Assembly (NCBI GenBank): GCA_037624485.1 | Contig: JASJJC010000014.1 | Coordinates: 62,001-126,000, forward strand | Direction: 5' to 3' | Source of the DNA: JAFMKE01 sp037624485 | Lineage (GTDB): Bacteria; Bacteroidota; Bacteroidia; Chitinophagales; UBA8649 | Length of the DNA stretch: 64,000 nt | Shown here: positions 42,405-51,483 of the stretch, in pieces | Layout: the number at the start of each line of letters is the position of its first letter | Position numbering within the stretch: position 1 is the stretch's first letter | Translations under genes and position numbers: made by a program | Notes under the pieces: generated by a model | Databases searched by the model: none | What the model saw: only the letters and a program-made list of their open reading frames with translations | What the model was told of the DNA's origin: nothing

Positions 42405-43148
42405 ATGAGCAAGAACAATTTTCTAAATTCAAATGATACTTTGCTTGTTTCTAGTTGGATAGATTCTATAAACAGAATCTCAAAAGAAGTAAACATTCAA
42501 GCAATTCTAGACTTCGTTTTAGAACAAGAAAAGCAAGGGAAAATAACATGTCCGCCCAATCAAAAGATATTTAGTGCCTTCCTCAGCTGCCCATTGGATT
42601 CCTTAAAAATTGTACTCATTGGTCAAGATCCGTATCATCATCCGGGACAAGCCAATGGGCTTAGTTTTTCGGTCCCCCTAGGTGTTAAAATTCCTCCTTC
42701 ACTTCGGAATATATTTAAAGAAATTAGAAGCGATATTGGTCCTTTACGCACAGAGCATGGTGATTTATCTTCCTGGGCATCGCAAGGTGTGTTGCTACTC
42801 AACTCCTTGTTAACTGTAAATGCCTATGAACCTGCCTCACACAAAGAAGCGGGTTGGGAAGCTTTTACCGATGCAGTTATTGCAGACATCTCATTGCATC
42901 AAAAAAATATTGTTTTCCTGTTGTGGGGTAAATTTGCTTGTTCGAAAGCAAAACTCATTGATGATCAAAAACACCTTATTTTGCAAGCTGCTCATCCGTC
43001 GCCTTTTTCTGCATATCGAGGTTTTTTTGGATGTAAGCATTTCTCTAAAGCCAATACTTATTTAACGAAGTATAATAAAGAAGCTATAGATTGGTCCATC
43101 CAATCTCAATCGCATTTAGATTTCCCTGATCATCGGGATACAGAATAA
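42405..43148 (+). CDS. ung: Uracil-DNA glycosylase (family 1)
   Basis: 247 residues; removes uracil from DNA. Catalytic water-activating loop GQDPYHHPGQANGLSFSV with Asp75, Ser-Pro loop IPPSLRNIFKEI, uracil-recognising LLLNSLLTV, and the Leu intercalation loop HPSPFSAYRGFFGCKHFSKAN with its catalytic His. Somewhat longer than E. coli Ung because of a ~25-residue N-terminal extension and C-terminal tail. The final 65 bp overlap the convergent gene at 43084. Confidence 0.96.
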   Translation: MSKNNFLNSNDTLLVSSWIDSINRISKEVNIQAILDFVLEQEKQGKITCPPNQKIFSAFLSCPLDSLKIVLIGQDPYHHPGQANGLSFSVPLGVKIPPSLRNIFKEIRSDIGPLRTEHGDLSSWASQGVLLLNSLLTVNAYEPASHKEAGWEAFTDAVIADISLHQKNIVFLLWGKFACSKAKLIDDQKHLILQAAHPSPFSAYRGFFGCKHFSKANTYLTKYNKEAIDWSIQSQSHLDFPDHRDTE

Positions 43149-45639
43149 TCTTTTCCTTACCTGGAATTAAGTCTACCAAAGATACATGAGTGCTTGAGAG
43201 AGGAAACTCCGGATGTAGATTGCCTATTTCATCTATCAAGTAGGTATGATCATTTGTTTTTAGCAAAAACCACAATTTAGATTTATAGGTAAAACTTTCC
43301 ATTTCTTGAATGCTATCCTCTGTAGTGTAAGAACAGTAGTTTTGCCACTGAGATAGCTGAAATTTAAAAGTATTATTTAATGTGAATGCAAAGGCCTGTT
43401 TGGCTTGCAGCAATGAATTTGCTGGCCAAAAAATTCTATAAGTGCTATCTAAAACTACATTTTCGGTCATACCCCCATTTGCATCCACCTCAATACTTAC
43501 ACCATAGTCTCCGCCTATAAATTGTCCCTCTTCAAAATGAAAATAGTTCATTTCATTTTTAGTGGCTAGTGGCTCAAACCGATTTTCAGCTTTACGATTA
43601 AGCGCGTAAAAATCGCCATCCGTATTATTGAAATAAATGTAGTCTTTGCCATTATACAAAACATGTTGAATAGGTTTTTTAACTTGCCCTATATTTCTTT
43701 TAGGGTTCCATCCCGTTAATGGAGCACCAGCTTTATCATAACCATATACATTGCCGTTATCACAAGCTATCAAATATCTGTATTTACCCGATTGGTCATA
43801 ATTGATTAAGCACATTCCATTGCTTGCATTACTTGGTAAATCAATGGGAAATCCATCAACTAAATCTCCATTTCTATCGATTACATAAACTTTTGCAAGG
43901 GTGTTAAACACATATTGTAGTTTCTTATTTTTATAATAATCCAATTGATGAATTTTACTTTGTATTTTACCTTGAAGAGGGATTTTCCATTGGACCTCTC
44001 CAGATGAACTCAATAAATAAAGTTGATTAGCATCATCTTGAATAAGCAGTTCAAACTTCCCATTATTATGATTAATGACCGTTTGGGGGTAGCAAGTGGC
44101 TGTCGTATCCAAATTTGTCGTCCATAAACGCTTAGATCCACTTTTTTGAGGCATTTGAAAACCTAATTTACCATTGCAATAGGTGAGATTACCAATATTG
44201 GCATATTGAACGCTTATCTGCTCAAACAAACTTTGCCAAGTATTGGGAGTAGATACCTTGCTCAGGTAGGCATGCATGAGACTAAAGTTTAAGTAGAAAT
44301 CCAAATTGGTTTTACTCGCCGATGAAGCCTTGAAATTCATATAGTAATCATTGGTTCTCAAGGTCTCTCCCTCATTATGGGCAAAAATGAATTGTTCGAC
44401 AACAGCAAGATTAGAACTCATCACTAAAAGGTCATTGACCTTTACAAAGAAGACTTCCTCTGAAAAATACCCTGATGTAAAGAACAATTTATTAAGTAGC
44501 TCACCCAATTTCGAAGAATAAATTTGCATTCCACTCTCCGCTGCTGCAGGAGCGATACTAGCATCCAATTCTTTGAGAATATCCAAGTATTCCAATTCCC
44601 GTAAAGCTAAAACAGCCCCTTGTCTATTGGACAATTCTTCATTGTACGATTCCAAAGTAAAGAGAACAAGACTCTCATCTACAATAGTATGCAAGCGCTT
44701 TAAGTCAAAGTCAGCATTAAAATGCTCTACGTTGTTGGCTATACCTATACCTTGATAAAAAGCCGTATTTGAAGGTAAAAGCTCTGTGCACCACATGGAG
44801 GCAGATTGAAATGACTTTAAGGTATCGACTAAAGTTCCTTGTCCACGATTGACAAATCCGCTGATATTGACCAACTCTGGAAAAAAATCTAATTGAAATA
44901 CAGCATTTGAAGAAATGCGGCTAAACTGTGTCATCAGTGATGCAGAAGCAGGATTCAACAAATAACTAGTCAAAAAATTTAACTGTGTGGGATTACAGTA
45001 AAAACGAAGGTCCTCCTCCCCTCCTAATTCTTGAGCAAGCGTATCCCATGGGTTCTGTTGTTCAGCTAAAGCTATTAATCCATCTTCAACAAAACTTGCT
45101 TGGTGACTATACAGTAACACTTGATTGGAAAGCGCAAATGAAGCTATAGGCAGCAAGCCTGTCGGGTCATTGTTAATTGTCACAACATCCTGCTGTTTGA
45201 AACTATTGGTGGTATACTCAACATTGGATTGATCAAAAGCGCTTAGAATATCTTTTATCTGCAGATTTTGATCAATACGAGAAGCTACATATATCCCCAA
45301 CTGACTATTTCCTGCATTACCATAGGCTACGAGAGACTTGGCGTAAATATTTGCTAATTGATTTTGTTGAAAAAATAAATTAAGGGCATTAAGTTCATTC
45401 AGGTTGAGTTGAGTACCGATCAACCAATCTTGTAATTCAAAGGTTTCAAAGTAGGAAAAAGTGTCCACTTTATCGAATACCTCATTCCAATTTTCGCTTT
45501 CCAAGGCTATGGGGAACTGCTTTGGAATTGCTTGAAACAGCGATTTGCTTGCACTTTGCTGGTGATCGACCTTAAAATAAAAATAGGATACAACTCCTAA
45601 AGCTAGTAGAATGGCTATTAAAGCAAAGACTTTTCTCAC
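43084..45639 (-). CDS. Membrane-anchored exported protein with C-terminal propeller, unknown function
   Basis: 851 residues. A single N-terminal helix (VFALIAILLALGVVSYFYF) not followed by a clear cleavage site suggests an anchor. The first ~500 residues resemble the DUF3352 type of large exported proteins (repeated tests of an internal hydrophobic pattern). From about 520 a beta-propeller-like part begins: FELLIQDDANQLYLLSSSGEVQWKI, KVYVIDRNGDLVDGFPIDL, GNVYGYDKAGAPLTGW. No enzyme motif recognised. The 3' end overlaps ung by 65 bp, and the gene is divergent from the DUF423 gene. Confidence 0.7.
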   Translation of the reverse strand: MRKVFALIAILLALGVVSYFYFKVDHQQSASKSLFQAIPKQFPIALESENWNEVFDKVDTFSYFETFELQDWLIGTQLNLNELNALNLFFQQNQLANIYAKSLVAYGNAGNSQLGIYVASRIDQNLQIKDILSAFDQSNVEYTTNSFKQQDVVTINNDPTGLLPIASFALSNQVLLYSHQASFVEDGLIALAEQQNPWDTLAQELGGEEDLRFYCNPTQLNFLTSYLLNPASASLMTQFSRISSNAVFQLDFFPELVNISGFVNRGQGTLVDTLKSFQSASMWCTELLPSNTAFYQGIGIANNVEHFNADFDLKRLHTIVDESLVLFTLESYNEELSNRQGAVLALRELEYLDILKELDASIAPAAAESGMQIYSSKLGELLNKLFFTSGYFSEEVFFVKVNDLLVMSSNLAVVEQFIFAHNEGETLRTNDYYMNFKASSASKTNLDFYLNFSLMHAYLSKVSTPNTWQSLFEQISVQYANIGNLTYCNGKLGFQMPQKSGSKRLWTTNLDTTATCYPQTVINHNNGKFELLIQDDANQLYLLSSSGEVQWKIPLQGKIQSKIHQLDYYKNKKLQYVFNTLAKVYVIDRNGDLVDGFPIDLPSNASNGMCLINYDQSGKYRYLIACDNGNVYGYDKAGAPLTGWNPKRNIGQVKKPIQHVLYNGKDYIYFNNTDGDFYALNRKAENRFEPLATKNEMNYFHFEEGQFIGGDYGVSIEVDANGGMTENVVLDSTYRIFWPANSLLQAKQAFAFTLNNTFKFQLSQWQNYCSYTTEDSIQEMESFTYKSKLWFLLKTNDHTYLIDEIGNLHPEFPLSSTHVSLVDLIPGKEKIILYPDDQGNLNAIEIGWTNL

Positions 45640-45720
45640 GAGAACAAAGATTTACAACAAAATTAAATTTTGAAAAAGAAAGTAACGAACTTTGAGACTT
45701 AAGCTTATAAACTTCAAGTT

Positions 45721-46113
45721 GTGAACAAATCAAAATTTAGTATAGCTGCATTGGTGATGGCAATAGCAGTAGCAGTGGGTGCCTTTGGCGCGCATGGATT
45801 AAAACCTTATCTAAATGATTATGGTTTATCTATTTTCAAAACAGCCAACTTATACCATTTTATTCATGGGATTGGTATGTTTATCGTATTGATATTGGCA
45901 GATAAAATAAGTACAAAACTAAGCCTATGGAGTTTTTACAGCTTTATATTAGGAATCGTATTGTTTAGTGGTTCTTTGTACATCTTGGCTTTACGTTCAG
46001 CATTTCCCGATATTCCGCTATGGCTAGGAGCAATTACCCCATTGGGCGGTTTAGCTTTCATTTTGGGCTGGCTAGGAATTGCTTGGAATTTTTTTTCAAA
46101 AAAAGAGAATTAG
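45721..46113 (+). CDS. DUF423 family small membrane protein
   Basis: 130 residues, four membrane helices, starting with GTG at 45721 because no ATG precedes the conserved N-terminus. FGAHGLKPYL, FKTANLYHFIHGIGMF and the closing GGLAFILGWLGIAW are the DUF423 signatures. Function unknown. Followed by the tRNA-Asp gene. Confidence 0.92.
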   Translation: MNKSKFSIAALVMAIAVAVGAFGAHGLKPYLNDYGLSIFKTANLYHFIHGIGMFIVLILADKISTKLSLWSFYSFILGIVLFSGSLYILALRSAFPDIPLWLGAITPLGGLAFILGWLGIAWNFFSKKEN

Positions 46114-46116
46114 CTA

Positions 46117-46146
46117 TTGTATGAAATAAAAAAGCGACTATCTTTG
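46117..46146 (+). promoter_or_regulatory. Promoter of tRNA-Asp
   Basis: -33 TTG at 46117-46119 and -7 TATCTTTG (exact TAnnTTTG) at 46139-46146 with a 19-bp spacer, the canonical Bacteroidota layout. The mature tRNA starts 37 bp downstream of the box. Confidence 0.8.
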
Positions 46147-46183
46147 CAGTCCTCAAATAAGTAATTATTAAGGGCAATATTTT

Positions 46184-46257
46184 GGTCTGGTAGTTCAGTT
46201 GGTTAGAATACCTGCCTGTCACGCAGGGGGTCGCGAGTTCGAGTCTCGTCCAGACCG
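46184..46257 (+). tRNA. tRNA-Asp (anticodon GTC)
   Basis: 74 nt without encoded CCA. Acceptor stem GGTCTGG / CCAGACC with discriminator G, D arm with AGTTGGTTA, anticodon stem CCTGC / GCAGG around loop CTGTCAC (anticodon GTC), and T arm with TTCGAGT. All stems pair. Confidence 0.97.
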
Positions 46258-46262
46258 CACAA

Positions 46263-46288
46263 AGAGAGTTGAAAGACTCTCTTTTTTT
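46263..46288 (+). terminator. Rho-independent terminator after tRNA-Asp
   Basis: Stem AGAGAGT / ACTCTCT with a 6-nt loop followed by a run of T. Immediately downstream of the tRNA. Confidence 0.85.
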
Positions 46289-46373
46289 ATGCGTCTAATG
46301 CGGATTTTCAATAAAACAGACATTATAAAACAAAAACTTCTATTTTATTTTTTGACAGTTTCTTTTGTCTGTC

Positions 46374-49300
46374 TTATTCCCTAATCGCCGGTGCGCCGAT
46401 ATTATTTAATTTTACTCCCAAAGGGGAGATAGAATCTTCAATGCTTTGAAGCATTGAATTCATCTGATTAAAAAGTGTAAAAGCATTCGCTAAAGATTTT
46501 AACTGAGAAGTTGTAGCTCCATATGTAGAGCCGTTTGAACTTGCGCCCCAAATGTAGGTCCAGATGCTTGGATATTCATTTTTTTCGCCTACTTCTTCTC
46601 GTATTTCGCTCCCCATGAGATTGAGTTCTAAAACATTCATTTGTGCTTTAACTTGAAGTATTTCTTTCAATAAATTCTCATCCCTCTTTACAGCCTTTTC
46701 ATAGGCAAATAACATTAAATCAATGGTATTGCTAGCTTCCTTAAAGTCGGCAACTAAGTCATTTGTTTTTGCTCGAATAGACATGATATTTTTCCAATGA
46801 TTAACTACATCATCAGGCTTACTGCCAGACAAAGAATTAGGATTAATCGATTTCACTTCATAGGATACTTGATCAGATAACTCCATAAAACTCCCATTCA
46901 CTTTCTTAAAAAGTTGAGCTGAATAGGATCCAGGACCTACACGATAGCCTTTTCTTTCTTTTTCTAAGTCTTCGATCGACAGGGTATAAATAGATTCAGT
47001 CATAAGATCCCAAGTCACCCGGCTAAATCCTTTACTATTTTTGGCTTTAAGCTTTCGAATAATCTTACCCTCATTATCATAAACAAACAACCATATACTC
47101 GGCCGAATTTCCTTGTTTTCAGCTTCTAAAATATCCCATTCAGGCACAGCTACTATCCCTCCATTTTCCTCAATTTCATTTTCTCTTTCTGTTCGTAAGG
47201 TTTCTTTTGATTGCAAACTATCCTTCAGGTAATAAGTGAACTCAACACCATACGCTGGATTGTCAGCTGTAAAGTAGTTATCTCCTTGCGCACCTTTTTT
47301 CCTTCCGCCTAATATTCTGCGTTCGATATACCACAAACCATCTCTTGGCTCAAACAACTGTGCCTCCTGGTCATTATTGTTCAGGTCAAAGCTTCGTAGT
47401 GAAGAGTAATCGTCTAAGATGTAAATACCACGTCCAAAGGTGCCGACAACTAAGTCATTTTCTCGTTGTTGAATGCACAAATCACGTACCGCAATATTGG
47501 GCAATCCTGCCGAAAGTTTGGTCCATTTTTTAGCGCCATCAAGTGTAAAGTAAACGCCAAACTCCGTTCCTAAAAACATTAGATCACTTTGTTCAGGATC
47601 TTGTACAATGCGCCATAATAAGGTTCGATCAGGTAAGTTGTTTGCTATGTTCAACCAATTTTTTCCTTTGTCTTTACTCTTGAATAAGTAAGGATTATAA
47701 TCTCCGTATTTATGATTGTCGAAAACGGCATAAACTACATTTTCATCAAATAAATCAGCTTTGATATCATTGACAAAAGCCGTATTCGGTAGTCCGGCAA
47801 TTTTTGAAAAATCCACTTTTCGCCAGTTTGCTCCGCCATCTTCCGTGACTTGAATAAGACCATCATCCGTTCCTATATAAATCAAACCTTCCTGCTTAGA
47901 AGATTCCGATAGGGAGGTAATTGTACTATAACTTGACATCGCATAAATATCCCAAGGGTTGTCCCATTTTTGTTTACTTCCATAAAATGGGGTTTGGATT
48001 CGTTCTATATTTTTTGTTAAATCCCCAGAAATTGTTTGCCAAGAGTCTCCCCTATCCACTGATTTCCAAACACGCTGCGAAGCATGATAAATAGTTGTTG
48101 GATTATGCGGGCTCACCAAAACAGGCGCATCCCAATTGTAACGCTCTGACTTTTCACCTAATTCAGGTTGAGGTTTGATATAAACGTTTTCCCCACTCTG
48201 TCGGTCGTGGCGAGTTAGATTGCCCTGCTGCCATTGCGCATATACAATGTTTGGATTTCCTGGTTCAGTGGCGGGTTGGTGACCGTCACCTCCTAATACG
48301 ACAAACCAATCAGCATTAGTTATGCCATGTATATTATCTGTTCTTGATGGCGCTCCCTGCGTATTGTTATCCTGAGTTCCCCCATACACATTATAAAAAG
48401 GTTTCGCATCATCTACTGCGATTTTGTAAAATTGTGTGAGCGGTAAATTATCGATAAATTTCCAATTTTTCGTTTTATCAAAACTCTCATACAACCCTCC
48501 ATCACAACCTACTAAAATGTAATTGGGGTCATTTGGCTTGAATGCAACCGCATGATTATCCACATGCTTTTCTTCCTCATTCATTCTTTCAAAGGTTTTA
48601 CCGCCGTCAAAAGATACCTGCATGTAATTATCAGCTAAGTAGATCTCATCAAAATGATGTGGCGAGGCAAATAGTTCTTGGTAGTAATGAGGCCCTGTCC
48701 CTCCGGAAACTGCATCACTCATTTTTTTCCAAGATGCTCCTTGATTTTCACTTTTAAACACACCACCGGATCTTCTATCCAATTCAATAGCTGCATAGAC
48801 CACATCTGGTTTTTGAGGAGAAAGTACTAAGCCAATTTTACCCATATTACTTGTGGGTAAACCATTGGATAATTTTTCCCATGTTTCACCTCCGTCCATA
48901 GACTTGTAAATAGCTGTACCTGGACCACCGCCCATATAGCCAGCAACTGTTCGTTGACGTTGCCAAGTAGCTGCATATAGCAAATTTGGATCTCTTGGAT
49001 CGATAAGGAGATCTGTAGCACCTATCCAGGCATCATCGCCCAATGTGCGACTCCAATTTTCTCCTCCATCGGTTGATTTATATACTCCTCGCTCACCACC
49101 TTCACTCCAAAGTGGTCCTTGTGAAGCGACCCATATAATGTTGGCATTTGATGGGTGAATGACAATTTTTGACAAGTGCTCTGATTTTTCGAGGCCCATA
49201 TTTTTCCATGAACTTCCACCATCTTCACTTTTATATATTCCATCTCCGAAACTAAGGTGTCTTCCACCTACATTTTCACCTGTTCCTACCCAAACTATTT

Positions 49301-49628
49301 CAGGATTTTGAGGGTCTAGGGCTACGCAGCCTATAGAGTAGGATTTTTGTCCATCAAACAAGGAATTCCAGGTAGTTCCTGCATTTTCTGTTTTCCAAAC
49401 TCCGCCAGATCCTGCTGTTACATACCACAGGTTTTCGTTATTTGGATGGATAAGGATATCCGAAATTCGACCAGACATTAATGCAGGTCCGATACTTCTA
49501 AATTCTAAACCACTGAACAAGGCACTGGCATTATCTTTTTTCTCTTTTGCTGCTTCTTTCTTGTTTTGAGCAAAACTTGAAGCAGTTAAACAAATAAAAA
49601 TAAGAACAAAACTTATAATCTTCTTCAT
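46374..49628 (-). CDS. Exported BNR/sortilin-like beta-propeller protein
   Basis: 1084 residues from ATG 49628 (MKKIISFVLIFICLTASSFAQ, signal peptide); an ATG three codons upstream is also possible. Residues about 45-740 are repeated BNR/Asp-box units such as SEDGGSSWKNMG, STDGGENWSRTLG, SMDGGETWEKLSNG and TEDGGANWRKVD, organised as in the VPS10/sortilin-type ten-bladed propellers. The final ~340 residues contain beta and helical parts (IRKLKAKNSKGFSRVTWDLM) common to the Bacteroidota family of WD40/YVTN/BNR-like repeat proteins. Sometimes labelled glycosyl hydrolase, but no catalytic residues are evident. No T9SS sorting domain seen. Confidence 0.87.
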   Translation of the reverse strand: MKKIISFVLIFICLTASSFAQNKKEAAKEKKDNASALFSGLEFRSIGPALMSGRISDILIHPNNENLWYVTAGSGGVWKTENAGTTWNSLFDGQKSYSIGCVALDPQNPEIVWVGTGENVGGRHLSFGDGIYKSEDGGSSWKNMGLEKSEHLSKIVIHPSNANIIWVASQGPLWSEGGERGVYKSTDGGENWSRTLGDDAWIGATDLLIDPRDPNLLYAATWQRQRTVAGYMGGGPGTAIYKSMDGGETWEKLSNGLPTSNMGKIGLVLSPQKPDVVYAAIELDRRSGGVFKSENQGASWKKMSDAVSGGTGPHYYQELFASPHHFDEIYLADNYMQVSFDGGKTFERMNEEEKHVDNHAVAFKPNDPNYILVGCDGGLYESFDKTKNWKFIDNLPLTQFYKIAVDDAKPFYNVYGGTQDNNTQGAPSRTDNIHGITNADWFVVLGGDGHQPATEPGNPNIVYAQWQQGNLTRHDRQSGENVYIKPQPELGEKSERYNWDAPVLVSPHNPTTIYHASQRVWKSVDRGDSWQTISGDLTKNIERIQTPFYGSKQKWDNPWDIYAMSSYSTITSLSESSKQEGLIYIGTDDGLIQVTEDGGANWRKVDFSKIAGLPNTAFVNDIKADLFDENVVYAVFDNHKYGDYNPYLFKSKDKGKNWLNIANNLPDRTLLWRIVQDPEQSDLMFLGTEFGVYFTLDGAKKWTKLSAGLPNIAVRDLCIQQRENDLVVGTFGRGIYILDDYSSLRSFDLNNNDQEAQLFEPRDGLWYIERRILGGRKKGAQGDNYFTADNPAYGVEFTYYLKDSLQSKETLRTERENEIEENGGIVAVPEWDILEAENKEIRPSIWLFVYDNEGKIIRKLKAKNSKGFSRVTWDLMTESIYTLSIEDLEKERKGYRVGPGSYSAQLFKKVNGSFMELSDQVSYEVKSINPNSLSGSKPDDVVNHWKNIMSIRAKTNDLVADFKEASNTIDLMLFAYEKAVKRDENLLKEILQVKAQMNVLELNLMGSEIREEVGEKNEYPSIWTYIWGASSNGSTYGATTSQLKSLANAFTLFNQMNSMLQSIEDSISPLGVKLNNIGAPAIRE

Positions 49629-49917
49629 CTTGAGCATACTGTATTTTTTTGAAGCACTAAATTACTTAAAACCGAGTAATAATTATTCAACGGTATAGAA
49701 GAATGATTGTTCAATCCTATTATGGTTCATTATTGAAGTCCGCAGAAGGAAATCATGTTTACTTTAAAGTAATGATTGGAGTAACTAAGCTTTATCAAAT
49801 TGGAGTGAAATGGACTTATGTAGGCCAAATACTACTGATAACCCCTCCTACAGCAGGGGATATAAGGAATAACGTTGAACATTAGCTTAAAAGCAAAAAC
49901 ATGGAGACTGCCGAAGA

Positions 49918-50940
49918 CTAATTTATCCGATTCCCGTCTTTGTCATAAGCAGCACCTTGACCAGTAGGATTGCCATCGACAAACCAGTCATCTTGTCTGC
50001 TGCCATCTGAATATGCAAAAGTGCCTTGACCGTGCTTTTTGCCATGGTGATACTCACCGATGTATTTCGTCCCATTAGCATATATATAAGTGCCTTGACC
50101 ATGCTTTTTTCCATTTTTATATTCACCTATATATTTGCTGCCATCTGAATAGGTGTAGGTGCCTTGCCCGTGCTGGGCATCATTGAGATATTCTCCGATA
50201 TATTGGGTGCCATTTGGCCACGAGTAGATTCCCAAACCATGGCTTAATCCATTTAAATGCTCTCCCGTATACTTTGAGCCATCGGTAAAGGTGTAAGTTC
50301 CCTGCCCATTGAATTGATCATTCTTAAACGTTCCAATATATCGACTGCCATCGGCATTGCTCAAAATACCTTGTCCGTTGTATCGTCCATCTTTAAACTC
50401 TCCCATATACCTGCTGCCATCAGAAAAGGTCAAGATACCATGTCCATGCTTCAAATTCGCTTGATGTTCTCCTACGTATTCCCTACCATCGGGATAGGTA
50501 TATGACCCTTGACCAGTGCGCTCGCCATTATCAAATTCACCTACATATTTACCGCCATCCGAAAAAATGGAAGTACCTTGTCCATGGGGTACGCCATTCA
50601 CATACCAACCGCTGTGTTTTTGACCTGAAGGCCAAGTATGTATACCTTTTCCACTAAATTTATTGTCAGCAAATTCACCTACATATTTTTCACCATTCAG
50701 CCAGGTATGTGTGCCTTGACCATGTCGCTGATCATCAAGATATTCACCTTCATATTTTTCGCCTGTTGGCCAAGTAAATGTTCCCAAACCATTGGCTAAT
50801 CCGTTTTGATGATCGCCAACATATTCTTCTCCATTTTTAAAAATATAAATGCCGTAACCATTTTCACAATTACCTCTAATGCATTGGGCGTTCGAATTTA
50901 AATAAAGGAAAAAAAGAGGAAAAAGTAGAAAATTTTTCAT
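49918..50940 (-). CDS. Exported MORN-repeat protein
   Basis: 340 residues. Signal peptide MKNFLLFPLFFLYLNSNAQ, then about 14 tandem 23-residue MORN units (pattern HGQGTYTYSDGSKYIGEYKNG), from a Cys-containing first unit (CIRGNCENGYG) to a degenerate last one (NPTGQGAAYDKDGN). MORN repeats form an extended beta ribbon used for binding and scaffolding. Outside the cytoplasm the partner is unknown. Neighbouring units share DNA similarity, so the repeat number may vary between strains. Confidence 0.93.
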   Translation of the reverse strand: MKNFLLFPLFFLYLNSNAQCIRGNCENGYGIYIFKNGEEYVGDHQNGLANGLGTFTWPTGEKYEGEYLDDQRHGQGTHTWLNGEKYVGEFADNKFSGKGIHTWPSGQKHSGWYVNGVPHGQGTSIFSDGGKYVGEFDNGERTGQGSYTYPDGREYVGEHQANLKHGHGILTFSDGSRYMGEFKDGRYNGQGILSNADGSRYIGTFKNDQFNGQGTYTFTDGSKYTGEHLNGLSHGLGIYSWPNGTQYIGEYLNDAQHGQGTYTYSDGSKYIGEYKNGKKHGQGTYIYANGTKYIGEYHHGKKHGQGTFAYSDGSRQDDWFVDGNPTGQGAAYDKDGNRIN

Positions 50941-51152
50941 AGAAACATCGTTTACCTTACTATATACGATGAAAACTGATGTAGCGGATAAAAAATCAGA
51001 TAATATTCTAACCTGCAGTTATATTTTATATGTTTTTTCAGCAGACAATAGCTCAGCAGGATACCAAGTTAAAATAACTTTTATCCCCCTAATTCATTAT
51101 TGGAAGACTCTTCTCTTTTTTTATGTCCTTCACCACATCGTACTGAAATCAA

Positions 51153-51180
51153 AAAAGCCTGTCATTTTTGACAGGCTTTT
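51153..51180 (-). terminator. Rho-independent terminator of the cold-shock gene
   Basis: Perfect 12-bp stem AAAAGCCTGTCA / TGACAGGCTTTT around TTTT, followed by T on the minus strand. 28 bp after the csp stop codon. Confidence 0.88.
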
Positions 51181-51208
51181 CCATATAAATATTTTATAAA
51201 ATAGTTAA

Positions 51209-51400
51209 TTAAACTACTTCAACATTTACTGCATTAAGTCCTTTTTCACTCTCCTCAACGTCAAAACTTACTTTATCTCCTTCTGTTATGTCGCTAGTTA
51301 ATGCGCTTTGATGAACAAAAACATCTTTTCCTCCATCGTCTGGGGTGATGAATCCGAATCCTTTCGCATTATTGAAAAATTTTACTGTACCGTTACTCAT
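51209..51400 (-). CDS. cspA: Cold-shock domain protein
   Basis: 63 residues, a single OB-fold cold-shock domain that binds single-stranded RNA/DNA and melts RNA structure. RNP1-like KGFGFI (13-18) and RNP2-like VFVHQSA (27-33) are intact. Normal length. Promoter -7 box TATCTTTG lies 22 bp before the start, giving a leader of only about 16 nt, unlike the long thermosensing leader of E. coli cspA. Own terminator. The symbol denotes the family, not proven orthology. Confidence 0.96.
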   Translation of the reverse strand: MSNGTVKFFNNAKGFGFITPDDGGKDVFVHQSALTSDITEGDKVSFDVEESEKGLNAVNVEVV

Positions 51401-51422
51401 GATTATTATATTGGGTGAACCG

Positions 51423-51430
51423 CAAAGATA
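51423..51430 (-). promoter_or_regulatory. -7 promoter element of the cold-shock gene (TATCTTTG)
   Basis: Exact TAnnTTTG on the minus strand, with a TTTC (51451-51454) 20 bp upstream as a weak -33. The ATG is 22 bp from the box. Confidence 0.65.
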
Positions 51431-51483
51431 CGATTTCCTATTAAGACTACGAAACAGATGGCATAAATAAGCTTTAAAAACAA

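Noticed and set aside
49703..49885. 60-codon open frame in the gap between the BNR and MORN genes
   Set aside because: No signal, domain or promoter; the 289-bp gap otherwise shows nothing recognisable.
49918..50860. Regular short repeats that might suggest a CRISPR array
   Set aside because: The period is 69 bp in one open frame and encodes 23-residue MORN units; there are no unique spacers.
50969..51199. 76-codon open frame between the MORN and cold-shock genes
   Set aside because: Runs through the cold-shock terminator hairpin and shows no protein-like pattern.
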